Shown here piece by piece: positions 8,964 to 18,143 of a stretch of 64,000 nucleotides of DNA; the stretch's first letter is position 1; every line of letters starts with the position of its first letter. Under the pieces are notes generated by a model, which made no database searches, was not told where the DNA came from, and worked only from the letters and a program-made list of their open reading frames with translations. The DNA is from a virus, in the IMG/VR virus record IMGVR_UViG_3300030419_003589, positions 36,777 to 100,776 of that record; one strand, written 5' to 3'. Both the position numbers and the translations under genes were made by a program.

Positions 8964-11900
8964 ATGGATAATCTAGATAGATACAAAGCAGACTATCACG
9001 AGTTTACAAATAACAGTGAGTGGTTAAAGAAGTTTAACCTTTCTACGTACACCACTGGGGTTCTTTATCGCTGGTGGAATTCGTGCTGGATGGATCAGGG
9101 CGATCCGAACGCGAACGACGTTGCTTCAAGGGGCCACATTGGTCAGAGCGTGAGCGTTAGAGATCTTTATGCGTACGAGCTTGGCGTGGACGACTTCGCT
9201 AGTACGAACCAGCGGGATGCCATCGGCTCTGTGATGGCGCCCACCAACGACCCAAGCATGGCTGTATTTATGAATGGCAATAGGGCACGGCGCGGCCTGT
9301 TGCAAAGTGGTATACAGTTTGAGGCGTGGAGATTTGAAGATAATAACAAGGGTAGATTTGAATTAATAGAGAAGCTAGTAGACTGGACGTGGCAAGACCC
9401 CAGAGAAGAGGTTCTTTGGGGGCCATTTGATTGGGACGACCTTCAGATAGATGAGTTCACTCAGAAAATAGTCGTCTCTCCGACAAAAGATGGAGAAGAG
9501 CCTACACTTGTAGATGCAGAGTATGAGGGTTGTGACTACAACGCTGGTATACTTGGTTCTCCCTATCAAAGCCTTTCTGAAATAATAACGATGAACAATT
9601 GGGTCAGGCTCAAGGAAATCTCTATGCCAAAGGTAGAGGATTGGCCCGAGAAGGATAAAGCCAGAAGAGAATTTATAGATGATATTAAGACCTCCAGAAG
9701 CGGCTGTCTTTCCATTATGTGCTCGATTGCTGTAGATGTAACTCCGGACAGACTTGAACTTTGCCCAATTACCGAGTACTTTACAACAAACCTATATTTG
9801 AGAGATACGATCAAACCTGAGAACAAAGCTTTCTTTGCTCTTCCTGAACTCAAAAAGGTAGGTATCCCTAAAGATTCTACAGGTAGACCGTATGGCTCCA
9901 AAAAAGACGGAGACCTTTCAGAGCCAGACGAAACCAAAGAAGGGGACAAAGTAGTTGCTGATATTGATATGCACTTTAATGAGTACACGGGGACTTATCA
10001 AAGCGGCAGTAAAACTATCTTAGCAAAAATAACCAAAACCGTTGGCCCAGCAGATGGCGCTGAGGATTTAGAATCTTTGAAGGGCAGTGATAACGAGGAA
10101 ACACTGGACGGATTAAACGATAACTATCTCCAAATGGGAACCGGGGAAGCCATGCCAATTACTATGCAGAATGGCAACCCATATCAATGGACTCCTAATT
10201 ATGCACTACCCGCCGACTGTAGAGAGGGTAATACGGACAAAGCCACAGTTATTGTATACAATCCAGACCCAGAGAAAAGCTTTTCTGTTGGCAAGACCGT
10301 GCTGCTACATGAGGTAGACGGCGTTTGGATGCCTGTTGAATTTGGCTCCGGTGAAGACACGACATTTACCCCACAGCCCATATTTAAAGGTAGATGGGAA
10401 ATACAACAGTTCGCAACATGTATGGGCAATTTTTTCACAACGGCGCGGGCGCCGGAGCATCCGTGGAACAGTAATTGCAATACGGTAGATTATCCGTTTG
10501 GTAGACGCTCGCAACTTACACCCATTCAGGCGGAGCAAAAGTTTCATAGAAAATATTATTACTCCAACGACTTGAATAATGGCGGGCCTGATGACCCCAC
10601 TAAATATGCCGGAAAGTTCGGCGGCGCTGCCGACGATTGGGTATCTGAGGCGATCACCAATACAGCCGCGAGTTACTGTAGGCAGGTTACGGGGTTTGAC
10701 TATTTAGAGCATACACTAGGAGGAACTAGGTCGCCTACAAAACGGTCTATAGATAGAACCACGTTTGGTCGATTTGCCAACGGTGATATGCCTTCGGAGG
10801 CGGGCGGGTATAGCCCTGAGAATACTGTTTATTTTGGGACGCTTTTCCCCGATGGATGGACCGCTACGGGTATGGACAACGAGGAAGAGAGTGGCCCTCA
10901 GACTCTTACGTATGAGGCGCGACCCTATCACATGAAAACTTGGGGCGTGGAGAATGAATTTTTCTACGACCAAGGAGACACTGACAATCCTGTTATTCCG
11001 GCAGCTAAGAACGTATTGCCTCAAACTTTGCAGGCAGATTCTGATGCAACCGCCTACCAAGATGCTTGGAAGAAGATTATAGGCGAAGATGAACAGGGCA
11101 AGCTAAGGGACGATAAGAAAGTAGGCATGTTCTATAATTATGCAGATCATCAGTCTACGGTGTTGGAGCAAATGCCAGCAGATTATGCGTTACAATGCTC
11201 CCCAAGCGGAACGTATGGCAGACCCATTCTTAGTCTAAGAAAATTAATCGAACTCGACAACACCACTATACCCGCGAACCTGCAAGAGGCCGTGCAAAAG
11301 GGGTTTTACACTAAACTACTTGATAAAACAGTTGCCGGTACGAGAACTTTAGATGATATAAAAAACCTACAAACTCTAGCTCGTAAAAATAGTTTTTATA
11401 GCTGGCTTTATCGAGAACCTCAAGACGGTTTTCCTGAAGACGAGGCTGGAGAGACCACGGTTGAGTACCATAAAAGCGCAATGGACTGGAGGCCAGTCAG
11501 GGCGTCTAGAATACAGTTCAGACCATTGATGTACGAACTATACGCTAATGATCATGGGAGGCAAATCCCGACAAGTTATTTTCCAACTCCATACTACAAT
11601 AGAGATTATATATATAACTACTTGTCGTTTAAGATGGACGATGGACTTCCAGCTTGGAGTACGCAAAGTCGTTTACGCGAGGATAAATTGCGCGATGGTA
11701 AGCTGAATAGAATATACATGGAGAATAATGACTCAATTGGTTCTCACCCAGTAGGTTTTGGCGGCTACGGCTTCAGTCCAAACGACGGCTGCGACACGGT
11801 CAGCAGACAATTTTACAGAGCTAATGGGTTACCTTTCAATAATGATTTTCAACAGGCGGTACTCAACAAGTATCACCCTACCGAGAGGGTGCACTACGAC

Positions 11901-13568
11901 CTGTACAGATGCAACTATGCGGGTGGAACTAGGGCAAGATGTAATCACCGTCGAATAAAAGATCAAGGAGGAGCCGGGGGCGTAGGTGTTATAGGGGCTG
12001 TCTGCACAGTTGGGGCGGTTCAAAGAGTATCTTTTACGACGATGAACAAACTTGGAATGCAGTCGTACTTTTTGAATAAACATTGGTATCCTTCTTGGGG
12101 GGGTAATAACTTTGACAGATTCGATAAGTTTGGAACTACGGATCTATCCGTTCGTGTATATCAGGCACACGAGCGAGAGAACTTAATATATGACTCAAGG
12201 TTCTTTGCTGTTTACCATTTCAACGACGGAACATCTCTTCCGAATGATTTCCTGAACCGGAAAGCGAATATAACACTCGTTTATAAAGACATTTACGAGG
12301 GTGGCATTGACACCATCGAGGCTGACACTGATAATGACGCTCAAGCAGACTGCTTAGTAGGCGTGAAGAGAAGCAAGGTAGACACTCAGTTAGCATCATA
12401 CGTGGAGTATGAGGACGATTGCAAGATTAAAGAAGAGTGGGTCATAGCTAAAGCTAAAGACCCTCCAGAACTTTATCATCCGACCAGATATCCATATCCG
12501 GCAGAGGCGACCACGCTCCCAGTTGGAGAGGGGGATCAGGTGTATAAAAACCAAATTTACCGCAGGGGCGATGATAAGTGGGGCAGGTTAATTCCTAAAG
12601 AGCATTGGATAATTGATCCAAGAAGAAGAGGAAAATGTTTGCCCTATAACCATTATAGAGAAGTTTGCCAACTACCGCATTTCTTCTTTGGCCAAGTTAT
12701 TCTAAAGGGTCCGTTTGTAAAAATTGGAAAGGTTTGGGCTAGATCTACTGAGATGGATAATTATGCATCCCTTACAGGTCAATTTGCTTCCGTGCCCGCT
12801 CTAGAGACAAAAGATGCGAATGGAGATCTTGTGCGTAACGATCAAGATATTAGGGACGTTGACCTAGTTTTGACACAACTTGGGCAGGATTATAAGATAG
12901 GAGACAGGTTTAAGGTAGAAGGGTTTGATAACAGTGAGGTCACGGTGATGTCTACCGGCACTCAAGGATGTGTAAACGGCCTGTTTATCAAATTGAAAAC
13001 AGTTAATGGTAAAATTCCACACACGGAATATGTAAAATATGGAACGGATGTTGACCCCAGCGTTCTGATAGACGCAGACTTAGAGTTTAAAGATGTTGTA
13101 GATTGTAAGGATTTCAGCGTAGAAAAAGTGGGGAAAATCACTAGAATTACCAATGGCGCTGCCAAACTTAAGCCCTATAATAAATTCTCTGTTAGCGGAA
13201 AGGGTTTTAGTGCATTCGTAACTGGGGCAACGGTCAGAAATCTATTAATGACAGACCATAAGCCCAAAATAGCCTCAATTAACGATTATTCACAGCTTTC
13301 TTTACCGTCCAATAAGGACGACGGGGGAACAGCGGGGCAAGACTTCCTATTTGGATTTATTCAGTCATCGAATGATTTCATTGCGATGGATGGGGGTGAA
13401 AGGATAGTTGACGTTGATGTTGAGACAAATCCGTCACCAAGCGGGCTATACGACTGTTTTTTCCATTTTCATAACGATATTTCTCATACTATCTTAAATA
13501 ATGACACAATTGGTGCTCTTGGGAACGTAGGAGACCAGTATGTACAGCTAGAAATCAATCCTGTTTAA
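8964..13568 (+). CDS. giant virion structural protein (1534 aa)
   Basis: AGGAG precedes the ATG and the gene lies 20 bases after the 1688-aa gene. The product is acidic, rich in Asp, Asn, Tyr and Gly, with no signal peptide or membrane helix. Many short Asp/Asn-Gly turns suggest a multidomain beta protein. It includes a moderately Cys-containing region around residues 980-1010. No enzymatic motif is recognised. The two consecutive giants are typical of a large-phage tail/baseplate block. Function is inferred from context only. Confidence 0.55.
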   Translation: MDNLDRYKADYHEFTNNSEWLKKFNLSTYTTGVLYRWWNSCWMDQGDPNANDVASRGHIGQSVSVRDLYAYELGVDDFASTNQRDAIGSVMAPTNDPSMAVFMNGNRARRGLLQSGIQFEAWRFEDNNKGRFELIEKLVDWTWQDPREEVLWGPFDWDDLQIDEFTQKIVVSPTKDGEEPTLVDAEYEGCDYNAGILGSPYQSLSEIITMNNWVRLKEISMPKVEDWPEKDKARREFIDDIKTSRSGCLSIMCSIAVDVTPDRLELCPITEYFTTNLYLRDTIKPENKAFFALPELKKVGIPKDSTGRPYGSKKDGDLSEPDETKEGDKVVADIDMHFNEYTGTYQSGSKTILAKITKTVGPADGAEDLESLKGSDNEETLDGLNDNYLQMGTGEAMPITMQNGNPYQWTPNYALPADCREGNTDKATVIVYNPDPEKSFSVGKTVLLHEVDGVWMPVEFGSGEDTTFTPQPIFKGRWEIQQFATCMGNFFTTARAPEHPWNSNCNTVDYPFGRRSQLTPIQAEQKFHRKYYYSNDLNNGGPDDPTKYAGKFGGAADDWVSEAITNTAASYCRQVTGFDYLEHTLGGTRSPTKRSIDRTTFGRFANGDMPSEAGGYSPENTVYFGTLFPDGWTATGMDNEEESGPQTLTYEARPYHMKTWGVENEFFYDQGDTDNPVIPAAKNVLPQTLQADSDATAYQDAWKKIIGEDEQGKLRDDKKVGMFYNYADHQSTVLEQMPADYALQCSPSGTYGRPILSLRKLIELDNTTIPANLQEAVQKGFYTKLLDKTVAGTRTLDDIKNLQTLARKNSFYSWLYREPQDGFPEDEAGETTVEYHKSAMDWRPVRASRIQFRPLMYELYANDHGRQIPTSYFPTPYYNRDYIYNYLSFKMDDGLPAWSTQSRLREDKLRDGKLNRIYMENNDSIGSHPVGFGGYGFSPNDGCDTVSRQFYRANGLPFNNDFQQAVLNKYHPTERVHYDLYRCNYAGGTRARCNHRRIKDQGGAGGVGVIGAVCTVGAVQRVSFTTMNKLGMQSYFLNKHWYPSWGGNNFDRFDKFGTTDLSVRVYQAHERENLIYDSRFFAVYHFNDGTSLPNDFLNRKANITLVYKDIYEGGIDTIEADTDNDAQADCLVGVKRSKVDTQLASYVEYEDDCKIKEEWVIAKAKDPPELYHPTRYPYPAEATTLPVGEGDQVYKNQIYRRGDDKWGRLIPKEHWIIDPRRRGKCLPYNHYREVCQLPHFFFGQVILKGPFVKIGKVWARSTEMDNYASLTGQFASVPALETKDANGDLVRNDQDIRDVDLVLTQLGQDYKIGDRFKVEGFDNSEVTVMSTGTQGCVNGLFIKLKTVNGKIPHTEYVKYGTDVDPSVLIDADLEFKDVVDCKDFSVEKVGKITRITNGAAKLKPYNKFSVSGKGFSAFVTGATVRNLLMTDHKPKIASINDYSQLSLPSNKDDGGTAGQDFLFGFIQSSNDFIAMDGGERIVDVDVETNPSPSGLYDCFFHFHNDISHTILNNDTIGALGNVGDQYVQLEINPV

Positions 13569-13569
13569 T

Positions 13570-13598
13570 TTAACGAAAATCTATTTTATGTGTATAAT
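13570..13598 (+). promoter_or_regulatory. sigma70-type promoter for the 261-aa virion gene
   Basis: TTAACG (4/6 match to TTGACA) at 13570-13575, a 17-base spacer, and a perfect TATAAT at 13593-13598, followed by AGAAGGAGA ahead of the ATG at 13624. It lies in the only sizeable gap of the + strand block, so the last structural gene can be transcribed independently. Confidence 0.6.
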
Positions 13599-13623
13599 AT
13601 AACAACTAGAAGGAGAACTTTTT

Positions 13624-14409
13624 ATGGCTACCATTACATTTCACGCGAATGGTCACAAGACGCAGTATTCCACTGCGTTTAATACAGACCCCTCGCTTAT
13701 AGAACACACCAAAGGCTCTGGAATTGGGTTCTACGGGGCAGGTTTTGGCCTGTCAGTCCCTGTAGGTCAGTACCAAGAATCCAGCTATGTCACCAATGGT
13801 GATGGCACAACTAGTGGTGTAAAGCTTAATAATACGCAATTTCAGTCTGCCAGCGGGATAAAAGCCAATGGCGTTGCTGTGACAGCAGAAACTTCAGGTA
13901 TTCCAAACTGGTACGCACCTTTAAACATTAGGTTTGTACACGACGAAGCTGTCGCCACCCAGAATTGTAAGCTCAGAATCTTCGATAGAGCCAGTATCGC
14001 TCAACACGCTAGTGGTGTAACCACGAAGGTACTAGAAGTTAGGCATCCTCACCCGACAGAAGTTCATGCTATTGGCCCTGCTAATGCTGCCGGAAGCGGA
14101 TCTTTGGCTCATAGAGGTATTGATAACTTTAGCTGGTTTGAATTTGACCCCGGAGATGGCGGCACTCCTCCTGATATGACCTTCACAGCCTCGCCGGGAA
14201 TGAGCGGTCTAAATACGGTTGATGGAGACCCTCTACCTTCAGCGAACTACACGGGTGGTGGAGCTGATGGGTATTTAAACTGGAAAACCAAAGAGGGTGC
14301 AGCCCATAGATCTACTAGACATGATTGGTATTTGGCACTTAGTGCATCTCCTCAGTCTATTGGTAGCAAGACGGACTATGGCTTATATTTTACTCTAGAG
14401 TATCTATAG
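13624..14409 (+). CDS. virion structural protein, last gene of the late block (261 aa)
   Basis: An excellent AGAAGGAG ribosome site and a separate promoter precede it, and a strong hairpin terminator follows, so it is a monocistronic unit within the late region. That pattern suits an abundant virion protein. The product is Gly/Ser/Thr/His-rich and beta-predicted. SG pairs recur before hydrophobic residues (SGV, SGI, ASG), as in the first gene of the window. No signal peptide is visible. A decoration, fibre or capsid role cannot be separated by sequence; a classical HK97 capsid signature is not apparent. Confidence 0.55.
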   Translation: MATITFHANGHKTQYSTAFNTDPSLIEHTKGSGIGFYGAGFGLSVPVGQYQESSYVTNGDGTTSGVKLNNTQFQSASGIKANGVAVTAETSGIPNWYAPLNIRFVHDEAVATQNCKLRIFDRASIAQHASGVTTKVLEVRHPHPTEVHAIGPANAAGSGSLAHRGIDNFSWFEFDPGDGGTPPDMTFTASPGMSGLNTVDGDPLPSANYTGGGADGYLNWKTKEGAAHRSTRHDWYLALSASPQSIGSKTDYGLYFTLEYL

Positions 14410-14436
14410 ACTGAAGAATAGATTATCGTTAGATTT

Positions 14437-14465
14437 AGGGGGTGGCTTTTGCTACCCCCTTTTTT
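14437..14465 (+). terminator. rho-independent terminator ending the late block
   Basis: The arms AGGGGGTGGC and GCTACCCCCT (one G-U pair) form a 10-bp stem with a TTTT loop, and a T tract at 14461-14465 follows. It sits 27 bases after the stop of the 261-aa gene. Confidence 0.9.
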
Positions 14466-14481
14466 CTGTTTATAGGTAAAT

Positions 14482-14513
14482 AAAAAAGTGAGGGGCGGCT
14501 TTCGCCACCCCTC
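14482..14513 (-). terminator. rho-independent terminator ending the long minus-strand transcript
   Basis: Read on the - strand, arms GAGGGGTGGC and GCCGCCCCTC enclose a GAAA tetraloop (10 bp, one G-U pair), followed by a T tract at 14487-14482. It lies just past the end of the last minus gene. Together with the + strand hairpin it forms a convergent pair; the two stems are similar in sequence. Confidence 0.9.
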
Positions 14514-14525
14514 TTTTGAGCCTCC

Positions 14526-14858
14526 TTATTCGTTCTTTTCAGTTTTGGGATTCCACTTGACCCAACCTCTGTCGGGCAACCAGTTTTCGCCGTCTTTCCT
14601 CTTCGGAAATAAGCCACCTCCCTTCTTATGAGAACCAAAGGACAACCTTGCTCCGCAATCTCCGCAGCGAAGTTCATAATACAAGTTGTCATCGACATTT
14701 CGCACTACGAACCGGATATTATCGGAGCCGCATTTTCCACACTTTTCTTCCTCAAAGACTTCTTGAAATTTAGAAATCTGCTGGAAGATGTCTCTCTGTG
14801 AGTCGCCTTCTAGCTCTACGCTAATACGACCACTCTTTGTTTTGTAATTAACCTTCAT
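14526..14858 (-). CDS. zinc-ribbon protein (110 aa), terminal gene of the minus block
   Basis: Two CxxC pairs (residues about 40/43 and 65/68) in the pattern CGKCGSDN...LRCGDCGA define a zinc ribbon; the C-terminus is Lys/Gly/Trp-rich. I chose the ATG at 14858 because it overlaps the upstream stop as TAATG and has GGAG 8 bases before it; a TTG at 14870 is the only longer option. It follows the putative DNA-annealing gene, which suggests a nucleic-acid role. No enzymatic motif is visible. Confidence 0.7.
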   Translation of the reverse strand: MKVNYKTKSGRISVELEGDSQRDIFQQISKFQEVFEEEKCGKCGSDNIRFVVRNVDDNLYYELRCGDCGARLSFGSHKKGGGLFPKRKDGENWLPDRGWVKWNPKTEKNE

Positions 14859-15619
14859 TAATTTCTCCAATCGCTTAAATAAGCAGTTATAGAATCTGGA
14901 ATTAGACTTTTATCTTGTTGAAAGTCGTTGAGTTTCTGGATAGCGGCACTTGCTTGACCTTTATCCACTTTGCGCTTGACGTTTACATCGAATACCTCCT
15001 TAAAGAAATCTGCAACGCTTAAATCTAACTGCTTACACTTAACATCAATAAAATTGGCTTGTGGGTCAGTCATTCGCTGTGAGTCGTCATACTCACCCTC
15101 CGTTGCTACTTGTTTGGTTTGGCTAATACTGCGCACAATACTGGCAGTGTTCTTCTTGGTCATTTCTTCAGCGGCCACAGTCTTGAGTCTAAGGGCTTTT
15201 CTTAAAGCACGCCCTTCAGCTCTGGTTGCTGCTGTAGCGGTGTTAAACACGCAAAATGCGTCGTCTGTATTGCCCTCCCAACAGTCTGCTACGTCACTAA
15301 ATAAAGAACCATCTTCAAATACTACTTCCCACACAACGGTAGCCCTGCCAATTTCATCTCCACTCTGAGGGGGAAATATTTGGGTAGGCCTACTGCTTCT
15401 AATTCTCCCCAGCAGAAGTTCAGCTACTCTACGGAGTCCTGCACATAAGGGTCTACCTTCGTACAATTCTCTCTCGTCAAATAAACTTAAAACGTACTCG
15501 TTCCACTCTGGAGAAGTGGGATCTATTCCATCTGTAGTCACAATCCTGTCCTTTACGCTAGTATCAACATTTTCTGGTGTTTCAAGAGCAACGCCCTCAA
15601 ATAAATCATCATTAACCAT
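14858..15619 (-). CDS. putative Rad52-like single-strand annealing protein (253 aa)
   Basis: The central motif ATAATRAEGRALRKALRL (residues about 128-145) follows a beta-strand-rich WEVVFEDGSLFSDVADCW segment. This resembles the conserved AxxRAxxRALRxAL helix of the Rad52/Sak fold used by phage annealing proteins. The C-terminal 60 residues match a Q..FID..C..L.....F...F.V..K..V......A.I..LN pattern often attached to phage recombinases. TAATG couples it to the nuclease gene upstream and to the zinc-ribbon gene downstream. A role in recombination or annealing of phage DNA is inferred; a different conserved phage protein is possible. Confidence 0.5.
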   Translation of the reverse strand: MVNDDLFEGVALETPENVDTSVKDRIVTTDGIDPTSPEWNEYVLSLFDERELYEGRPLCAGLRRVAELLLGRIRSSRPTQIFPPQSGDEIGRATVVWEVVFEDGSLFSDVADCWEGNTDDAFCVFNTATAATRAEGRALRKALRLKTVAAEEMTKKNTASIVRSISQTKQVATEGEYDDSQRMTDPQANFIDVKCKQLDLSVADFFKEVFDVNVKRKVDKGQASAAIQKLNDFQQDKSLIPDSITAYLSDWRN

Positions 15620-16383
15620 TATTCAACCTCTATAAAGCGTTTTGATTTAGGCGGAAACTTGTTACTGATTTTATTTAGAAGTGCAATGACTTCCTCAGCA
15701 AGTTGTTCCCGCTTACTCAAAGATTCCTGTCCCAGTGATTTTACGCGAATCACTGCATATCCTTTACTCAAAAGGGCTCCACTTTTTCTCAGGTCGGCGT
15801 TAATTTGCTTTTGAAGCTTGTCTTCGCCCCATATTGGGAGAAAGTGACTAGGCCCGTCTACTTCTATAATAGTCTTCAAATCCGGAATATACAAATCAAT
15901 TTCTAGATTTTCTGCTGGTATTATTACTTGATGCATTCTGACTGAGTATCCAGCGCCATGCAATCTTTCCTGCAAGAACTTTTCCAGCTTTGATCCTTCC
16001 TTGGCAGACCTCTGTATCGCCTGCACCCTTTTTTGTTTCATACTTTCTTTTTGTGTTGCTGACATTCCATTCCATCTGTCTCTAGCCTGTTCAGATCTTT
16101 TCTTTCTCTCCTTATCGCTCATCTCTTCCCAATAGGAAGATAATCCAGAGCTGATCTTTACCTTCTCTGCCAGAGTTCTGGTTTTGCCCTTCGTCGGGTG
16201 ATCTCTTCTTCCGCTTTTCAGCGCGTTTGACTGGGCTGAACTTTTCGACTTTAATTCGTGCCCATGCTTCTTCAGAGTCCTTCTTACTTTATTAGGGTAC
16301 GTATCTAGCAACTCCGCTATTTGATATGTACTCATATTCTGCTTGTTGTACATTTTTATAACTTTTTTCTCAAAATCGTTCAT
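15619..16383 (-). CDS. HTH plus Vsr/DUF559-like endonuclease, probable free-standing homing nuclease (254 aa)
   Basis: Residues 1-45 read as a helix-turn-helix (STYQIAELLDTYPNKVRRTL). Residues 65-125 are a basic, Ser/Lys/Arg-rich linker resembling NUMOD-type DNA-binding segments of homing enzymes. Residues 130-250 hold a PD-(D/E)XK core with E..L...L...G, then EIDLYIPDLKTIIEVDGPSH, as in Vsr and DUF559 nucleases. It starts in TAATG with AGAGG upstream. HTH plus Vsr-like nuclease is the layout of phage homing endonucleases such as the I-Bth0305I group (established family knowledge). A repair nickase serving the annealing gene next door is the alternative. Confidence 0.65.
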   Translation of the reverse strand: MNDFEKKVIKMYNKQNMSTYQIAELLDTYPNKVRRTLKKHGHELKSKSSAQSNALKSGRRDHPTKGKTRTLAEKVKISSGLSSYWEEMSDKERKKRSEQARDRWNGMSATQKESMKQKRVQAIQRSAKEGSKLEKFLQERLHGAGYSVRMHQVIIPAENLEIDLYIPDLKTIIEVDGPSHFLPIWGEDKLQKQINADLRKSGALLSKGYAVIRVKSLGQESLSKREQLAEEVIALLNKISNKFPPKSKRFIEVE

Positions 16384-16817
16384 TATAGTACCTCTGAAAA
16401 ACTTTTAACGGTAAAATCTTCTAGTAGTTTTGGCTTCTTTCCGGTTACACGATATACGTATTTTTGATCTTCGGCATTCTCTGTAATAATTTCAATCTTA
16501 TTAGAGACATCTATCAGAGACATAACGTCTACTTCATCTTCATTGTATAAATAGTACAACTCAAACTTATTGGTAGCCTCAAGTGCGTGACGGGTTGCAT
16601 CCAGTGTAGTAGTCACCAGATTTCCGGTGAAGTACCATATATCTGTAGAATTAAACATGCCAAAGTCTGTCTTGATTGGATTGTAGTCTATGTTGTCGTA
16701 GAACAAAGATGCGTCATCAAGTTCTCCGTTTTTTAGACCGGCATTTAACGCAGAAAAGATCTTTTGGTTGCTGCCTTTTTCGGGACTCATAGACCCCACG
16801 TAAAACCCTAGGTTCAT
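16383..16817 (-). CDS. hypothetical protein (144 aa)
   Basis: The ATG at 16817 overlaps the stop of the GDP-fucose synthase gene (ATGA) with AGGAG upstream, so I preferred it to the longer reading from 16841. The product begins with a hydrophobic beta strand (MNLGFYVGS) and has no signal peptide. A Rossmann-like first half and a conserved-looking FTGNL turn can be seen. The family is not recognised. Coupling to a sugar-nucleotide gene suggests a link to the glycan island, but nothing in the residues proves it. Confidence 0.6.
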   Translation of the reverse strand: MNLGFYVGSMSPEKGSNQKIFSALNAGLKNGELDDASLFYDNIDYNPIKTDFGMFNSTDIWYFTGNLVTTTLDATRHALEATNKFELYYLYNEDEVDVMSLIDVSNKIEIITENAEDQKYVYRVTGKKPKLLEDFTVKSFSEVL

Positions 16818-17761
16818 TTCTTTTGCTCCTTTAAGAACCACTCTATGGTTCGCTGAAGTCCTGTTTGTAAATCTGTTTTGGCTTTAAAGCCTAATTTTTC
16901 TTTTGCCTTACTCACGTCTAAACAGCGTCTTGGTTGACCATCGGGCTTAGACGTATCATAAAGTATATCCCCTTCAAATCCCATCTGCTCCGCTATTTCG
17001 GTAGCGAGGTTCCCAATGGTAATCTCACTCCCACTTCCAATGTTGATAGGCTCCGGACCAATGTCATTTTGAATAGCTAGAGCTATTGCTTCACAGCAGT
17101 CTGGGGCATATAAGAACTCTCTGGAAACCGTACCCGTCCCCCAAAGGGTAACCTCACGCTTATGATCCCTCATTGCATTATAAAACTTTAAAATAAGGGC
17201 TGGTATAACATGGCTACTAGTTAAATTAAAATGATCGTATGGGCCATACATGTTTACAGGAATAAGGTTTACACCATTCATTCCGTACTGCTCATGATAT
17301 GTACTCAAGAGCTTCATTAACGCTTTCTTTGCGATGCCATACGGGGCATTTGTTTCTTCTGGGTATCCATTCCACAGCTCTTCTTCTTTGAAGGGAACTG
17401 GTGTAAATTTAGGATACGCACAGACTGTACCTAGTAGTATAAATTTTATGGGCTTATATTTATCGCTATACAATCTAGCCCGCTCTATCATATTAGCACC
17501 CATAACTAAGTTCTCATACATGAACTTTCCGGGATTTTCTTGGTTTGCACCAATCCCGCCCACGCTTCCGGCGGCATGAACTATCACATCTGGTTGATAA
17601 TATTCAATAGCCTTCCTGCACGCCTGTTGGCACCGTAAGTCGTACGGATCAGATCCGATTGATCTTATCAGTAGTTCTGTATGTTCAGAGAGAAATTTAG
17701 GTAGATGTTTGCCGATGTTCCTACCTAAAAATCCCGTCCCCCCAGTAACTAATACTTTCAT
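16814..17761 (-). CDS. fcl: GDP-L-fucose synthase
   Basis: A short-chain NAD(P)-dependent epimerase/reductase of 315 residues, the usual length. Visible motifs are GGTGFLG at the N-terminus, AAGSVGGIGAN, GTVCAYPKF, the catalytic Tyr/Lys pair in YGIAKK near residue 142, GTGTVSREFLYAPD and a C-terminal KPDGQPRRCLD. The family epimerises and reduces GDP-4-keto-6-deoxymannose to GDP-fucose. Start ATG 17761 follows AAAGGA; the longer upstream reading has no homologous sequence. The partner dehydratase (Gmd) is not in this window, so it would come from the host or another part of the genome. Confidence 0.95.
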   Translation of the reverse strand: MKVLVTGGTGFLGRNIGKHLPKFLSEHTELLIRSIGSDPYDLRCQQACRKAIEYYQPDVIVHAAGSVGGIGANQENPGKFMYENLVMGANMIERARLYSDKYKPIKFILLGTVCAYPKFTPVPFKEEELWNGYPEETNAPYGIAKKALMKLLSTYHEQYGMNGVNLIPVNMYGPYDHFNLTSSHVIPALILKFYNAMRDHKREVTLWGTGTVSREFLYAPDCCEAIALAIQNDIGPEPINIGSGSEITIGNLATEIAEQMGFEGDILYDTSKPDGQPRRCLDVSKAKEKLGFKAKTDLQTGLQRTIEWFLKEQKK

Positions 17762-17777
17762 AGTAGATTTGTTTCCT

Positions 17778-18143
17778 TTAGATCCAAGTTGTTGTTTTTG
17801 GAGGAGTGTTATCATCTGAATCAACTTCTGAATCGACTTCTGGAGTTGGCTCTGGAGTTGGCTCTGGGGCTGGAGAATATACTGATGGATTATCTACTCT
17901 ATCTACAATATCTTTGAGGGATGAGAAGACTACAACATCTGAACCGAAACTGTACTCTTTGTATCTTCTAGCGTCTGCAAGGGGTAGCGCCCTGTAGTTG
18001 CCCACCACTTCTCGGAATTTGTTCTTACTTTCGCCCTTGTAGGCAATAACGTCCAAATCTCCAAGATGAAGATTGGCTTCCTCTGGGGTAACAACCAAGA
18101 CAGCATTGTCTCCGGATAGGTATTTGTCTAGTTTTTCACTCAT
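17778..18143 (-). CDS. hypothetical protein with PEPT/DSEV repeats (121 aa)
   Basis: ATGA overlap with the isomerase gene and a preceding AGGAGAA support this start. The first 85 residues look like a small alpha/beta domain. The C-terminus is a low-complexity acidic and proline tail (PEPTPEPTPEVDSEVDSD) encoded by 12-bp DNA repeats. No motif is recognised. It lies between two sugar-nucleotide enzymes and is co-translated with them. Confidence 0.6.
   Translation of the reverse strand: MSEKLDKYLSGDNAVLVVTPEEANLHLGDLDVIAYKGESKNKFREVVGNYRALPLADARRYKEYSFGSDVVVFSSLKDIVDRVDNPSVYSPAPEPTPEPTPEVDSEVDSDDNTPPKTTTWI
17815..17874. repeat. 12-bp tandem repeats inside the 121-aa gene
   Basis: On the + strand TCTGAATCAACT/TCTGAATCGACT (17815-17838) is followed by two copies of TCTGGAGTTGGC (17839-17862) and a degenerate third. 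The units stay in frame and encode the PEPT and DSEV repeats, a likely site of length variation. Confidence 0.8.

Noticed and set aside
9566-9988. 140-aa minus-strand frame inside the 1534-aa gene
   Set aside because: It lies wholly antisense to a clear long structural gene and shows no motif.
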